A DNA stretch of 64,000 nucleotides from Gerris lacustris (Eukaryota; Arthropoda; Insecta; Hemiptera; Gerridae): the NCBI GenBank assembly GCA_951217055.1, contig OX578285.1, forward strand, positions 57,881,102 to 57,945,101. The letters run 5' to 3'. Below the pieces are notes generated by a model. It was not told the origin of the DNA. It worked only from the letters and a program-made list of their open reading frames with translations, and searched no databases. The translations under genes were made by a program, and so were the position numbers. Position 1 is the first letter of the stretch; each line of letters starts with the position of its first letter. Of this stretch, positions 60,486 through 64,000 are shown piece by piece.

Positions 60486-60705
60486 CTCTCCAAATTATGT
60501 AGACCTATTAATTATGTTTTTAAAAAGTTGGTTGTATTGACTGAGATTTTGTGGTAATCAAACATAATGAATCGTTTATATCACTTGTTGTAAGAAATAA
60601 AACACAGTAATTATAAAATTTAAGTTTATTGGTCTACACCACCATTTTAATTTATTACAAATGAGACCGGTTTCAGCCTCTAAAATACTAAAATATAACA
60701 GTTTA

Positions 60706-60829
60706 TAAAAATATCAAAGTTTGACGGCTATATTCAGTGACTTAAATTTCTAGACTTTCTAGTCAGTTTTTTTAGAAATATAAATCACTGAAGATAGCCG
60801 TCATACTTTTATATTTTTATAAACTTTTA
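60706..60829. repeat. Imperfect inverted repeat, about 50-bp arms
   Basis: TATAAAAATATCAAAGTTTG, then ACGGCTATATTCAGTGA, pairs with TCACTGAAGATAGCCGTCAT, then ACTTTTATATTTTTATA, around a centre near 60,765. The CTGAAGATAGCC word resembles those near Penelope-like element ends. Confidence 0.65.
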
Positions 60830-60999
60830 TATTTTACTGTTATACATTCTTACTATTATATATTTTTATTATCTGTTATATATTATTTAAGTTTAATTCA
60901 TTTAAAGACCCTCTCCCATTATTATAGAATTTTTATGCACATTTAATTAAAGAACTGTGACAGAAGATGACCCTATAAAGGGTCCAAACGTCTCATAAA

Positions 61000-61615
61000 A
61001 GAAAAAATCGGTCCGAGACAACTCAGACAAACTTTCTCATATACGAGTTCATAATTATTTAGCCCAGTGTTTTCCATTTATTAGATTTCGTATGTAAATT
61101 TAATTATTATTGAGCATTTCATTAAAATGTATCATAAAAATAACTTCTCCCGGGCGGGGAATCGAACCCGGGCTCTCTCGGTCCGCGTTTTAAGCTTTTT
61201 TCTCAGGAACTAGATTTTTCCCGGGAAAACGGCTTATATCGTTGGATTCGTATTTAAATGGAGTATATATTAGAATTTTTAAATCAAAATGGTCGGAACC
61301 GTTTTCGAGAAATAATTTTTTCTCACGTTTTTTCAGAGTTTTTGGGGGATAGCGCTCCTAAATTTGGAGCTAAAATTCATTTCTCGATTTCGCCTCGGGG
61401 TATGATTTTTCTGAACATGTCTGCCAAATTTCTTCAAAATCGGCCCAGTAGTTTAGGCTCCAGGCGTCTGCACAGACGACAGACGACAGACAGACATTTT
61501 TTAAAAACCACTTTTTTGGACTCAGGGGACCTCAAAACGTGTAAATCCATCAAAATCTCAAAATCGAATTTTCGCGCCATCACAATACATTCTCTTTATA
61601 TGAGAAAGTAAAAAG
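61000..61615 (-). repeat. Dispersed repeat family A with tRNA-like box
   Basis: Reverse complement of the order seen at 11,465-11,990, nearly complete here, with a GTCTGTCTGTCGTCTGTC module (61,480-61,500). At 61,145-61,185 it contains, on the minus strand, GAGCCCGGGTTCGATTCCCC and CGCCCGGGAGAAG, which looks like a tRNA T-arm and acceptor 3' half with B box GGTTCGATTCC (61,168-61,158). No A box is visible 5' of it. The family may be SINE-related or may have captured a tRNA fragment. Confidence 0.7.
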
Positions 61616-62190
61616 AGAATAAATTGCTACTTATTACACCTAGCCATCTATCAACATAAAAAATACAAAATAATTTATTGTATATAAACTTAAGTTTGTG
61701 CAAAAATAATTCGGACAGTTACAAATAATTTACAATAATCGAATAATGTTCTACAAATAATGCATGGAACATTAATTTAACTTATAATTCAACCTAATCA
61801 TTTACATAATGAAGAAGTGTCCCGACAACGACGCGACGTGCCTCGAAATGATTTGTTATTCATAGCCAAGGCAACTACATTTATTCCAATACAAATAAAA
61901 GTTTGTTTTGATTTGTTGCAGTCTTCAAATAGATATAATAACTTGTCTATATTAATTTACTTTCTTTTTATAAAAAATAAAATTAAGTCTTTTGCCACAG
62001 GCTTAGGGGCTCGTCTAAAATAATCCTATAATGTTATTAAGACAATATAAGCAATAACAATTAATTTATAATTCAACTTAATTATTTATTAATATTAAAT
62101 AAAAAAATTTTTTTTTTTTAAGTTTCGAAAAATGTATTTCTTTTCTCAAGGTATTAACAAGAAAGGTGTTATTTTTGGCTGGTTCTCGTA
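61616..62190. other. AT-rich stretch, nothing recognised
   Basis: The word AGGCTTAGGGGCTCGTCTAA (61,998-62,018) resembles, inverted, GCGAGCCCCTAGGCGGCC at 47,026. No gene. Confidence 0.35.
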
Positions 62191-62480
62191 TTTGTAGGTT
62201 TCCGTTGGTAAAAACCAAAAAAAGGGACCCTTATGGTTTCGTTTCTGTGTCTGTCACTCTGTACGGTTCCATTAATTTTTAAATCAAAAGAGATAAACAA
62301 ATGAAACTGCAATATTAAACATTCTTTTTGATACACACACTGATAAAAAATATCCAATTGAAAATGGCAGATAACTTTCTTTTTTTTTTTTAATTTTGAG
62401 TGGGGTAGGTATCAAATGAAAGGTATTGAAAAGTACATTACAAAAATATATTACACTTGTGGATAGTTCTGGATATATTT
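62190..62480 (+). repeat. Diverged relative of family D
   Basis: AGGTTTCCGTTGGTAAAAAC, then GGGACCCTTATGGTTTCG and GTGTCTGTCACTCTGTACGG follow the head order of family D (GGGTCCGTAGGC, GGACCCTTAT, GTGTCTGTCC) with many changes. The later words TGGGGTAGGTATCAAATGAAAG and TACAAAAATATATTA also match it. Confidence 0.55.
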
Positions 62481-62904
62481 CATTCTATTTTGTCAAAAAA
62501 CATAAAGAAATTTCGTGTTGACCCTCCTCTAAAACTGTATTTCTGCTGTTACTAAAAAATATGCAAAATGTGCGATCTACTGGGCCATAGAGAATATAAG
62601 AATAGCAATTTGATCTGATTACCTGGGAATCCAATATGGCGGATAATTATGTCACGCGAAAAACAAAATATTGTTTTGTAATTTTGAGTGGGATATCAAA
62701 TGTAAGGTATTGATAAGTAGATTACAATAGTACATTACGCGTCGAGTGTGGAAAGTAGAATTTTGCATGCGAGTGTGGAGTTTGCACCCGAGCGACAGCG
62801 AGGGTAGTAAAACCACACGAGCAATGCAAAATGCCGTTTTCCCACGAGTTGCGTACCGTACTTTATCTACGAGTGTTAGATTTAAATAATAAATACAGAA
62901 AAAA

Positions 62905-63044
62905 ATAAACTTGCTGTATGTAAGTTCGTATCTCTCTCTTGATAAAGATGGCATTAATTCTTGAGATGTATTTTTTGCCGAATTAATTATTTCTGAAGGA
63001 GTATAATTCTTTATATTTTCGTCGAAGTCACTTAATTCACTCAT
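62905..63044 (-). pseudogene. N-terminal fragment resembling Crypton-type proteins
   Basis: An ATG at 63,044 opens a 130-codon frame. Its first 45 residues (MSELSDFDENIKNYTPSEII, then NSAKNTSQELMPSLSRERYE) look like the start of insect proteins with a KIAA1958/Crypton tyrosine-recombinase-like domain, where a SxxRYE-type helix follows an acidic lead. After about residue 46 (TYSKF) the sequence is low-complexity and the similarity stops, so the rest is lost or spliced elsewhere. It sits beside the palindrome-bearing repeat (63,055-63,297) as its likely 5' region. The family call is from memory and tentative. Confidence 0.4.
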
Positions 63045-63054
63045 TGTTTTTCAC

Positions 63055-63297
63055 TAAAAACTCGATATAAACAGTTACTTTAATAAAAGAACAGCAAATT
63101 AGTTTTGTTAAAGGTAAACAAACTCGCTAATCGTGCGTAAAGCTGAAGAATTCCTCTTCTTTACCGCGCTAGCGTGGTAAAGAAGAGGAATTCTTCAGAA
63201 CTATGAGACGCGCATGCGCAATGAATACAAGTACGTATAGAATCACTTTCTACGCATCTAAACAAAGATATAATGTTTATATTTCGTATCAATCGTA
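63055..63297 (+). mobile_element. Palindrome-bearing element, copy 2
   Basis: It matches 47,362-47,600. The palindrome at 63,142-63,198 has about 25-bp arms (CTGAAGAATTCCTCTTCTTT with ACC and their reverse complement) around GCGCTAGCG. The flanking words ACAAACTCGCTAATCGTGCG and CGCGCATGCGCAATGAATAC are shared with the other copy. Confidence 0.7.
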
Positions 63298-64000
63298 GAT
63301 AAAAAATAATTACACATGTGTAAATTGTTTAATTTTTCACACCATTTTGTGAAGAAACACTTTCCGACCCCCCTTATTCTAACTAATTTCATGTTGACAA
63401 TACCTTACGTAAGACTTCACTTACATCCATTTTATTACATGTAGTTTGAAATATTAAAACACAAATAACCGAGCTTGTATTTGTCACGAATGTAGAATTA
63501 CGCAATTGGTATTTATTGTCTGTTCTCTAACTGGTATTGGTTGATGGTCACTGATAATTGTTTAATAAGACCTTCCCAAGTGTACTTCCCAATATATATT
63601 AGTCCTTCTAATTTATTCCTAGTATGTTTCAAATGAATGAAAACAGAAAATCTCTCGTGAAATTATTACTTAGTGTAATTTTATTTGTATATATTAAATT
63701 TTCTCATCAGTTTAATTCGCATTAGAACCATATTATAAATTTATAACTTTTAAACAATAGTTAAGTTTAAACAATAATGGGATTTATTGGGAATAGGATA
63801 TTTGCATTATTGTTCTCGGGTTTTAGTCACGTACTAAGACAATGCTTGTTCTGAAATGTATGATAATCTAATGAGATTTCAGCTAGATTAGCTTATTTCA
63901 AATACCCAGAACATGCATTCATGTTAACCCAACAACTTGGAGATGCTTCAGTATTATTAACAATATATTAGAATGGGTTTATTAGCATGCATTATGTCTG
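63298..64000. other. AT-rich stretch, nothing recognised
   Basis: No gene or repeat structure is visible up to the window end. Confidence 0.4.

Overview
The window reads as animal nuclear DNA, most likely from an insect or another arthropod. It is strongly AT-rich, has almost no long reading frames, and is dominated by transposable elements and tandem repeats. It carries LINE reverse transcriptases, a tRNA-derived SINE, a piggyBac relative with TTAA ends, a Penelope-like fragment, many short inverted-repeat elements, and long (TA)n tracts. No bacterial operon, rRNA gene, functional tRNA gene or CRISPR array was seen. The species cannot be named from the sequence.

The only intact long coding unit is a LINE on the minus strand at 50,265-55,199. 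It has an ORF1 (54,035-54,817) and an endonuclease/reverse-transcriptase ORF2 (50,630-54,034). Two things stand out. The element sits between direct repeats of 555 and 551 bp that I read as identical except for the length of one T tract. ORF2 follows ORF1 in the same frame after a single UGA, and no AUG precedes its endonuclease domain. A second, 5'-truncated LINE copy lies at 12,316-14,087, and a decayed LINE 3' end at 45,430-45,960.

Layout. 0-5.7 kb: dispersed repeats, a MITE, a possible terminal exon (2,476-2,655) and head-to-tail copies of a GTCTGTC-bearing element. 5.8-10.5 kb: three unrelated tandem arrays back to back (about 120, 300 and 192 bp units). 11.5-15.4 kb: family A repeat, truncated LINE, fold-back element and SINE, the last two in sister copies of a local duplication. 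16.6-20.5 kb: the least repetitive part, with a GC/CpG-rich island and a probable first coding exon with a signal peptide on the minus strand (18,546-18,634). 21-24.6 kb: an inverted-repeat transposon remnant and a piggyBac relative. 26.1-28.3 kb: a 307-bp satellite with a 905-bp higher-order period. 28.3-49 kb: mostly non-coding DNA with MITE-like families in both orientations, further tandem arrays and palindromes. 49.4-58.9 kb: a tRNA-like inverted dimer, the LINE, a CRE-bearing MITE, a Penelope fragment and two further inverted-repeat elements. 59.8-63.3 kb: more copies of the families seen earlier and a possible Crypton-like N-terminus.

The genes form no pathway; mobile elements account for nearly all recognisable content. 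Host-gene evidence is limited to the 18.6 kb signal-peptide exon and weaker exon candidates at 2.5, 18.1, 30.3 and 38.8 kb. Most short open frames in this AT-rich sequence, including those inside (TA)n tracts and satellites, are not genes.
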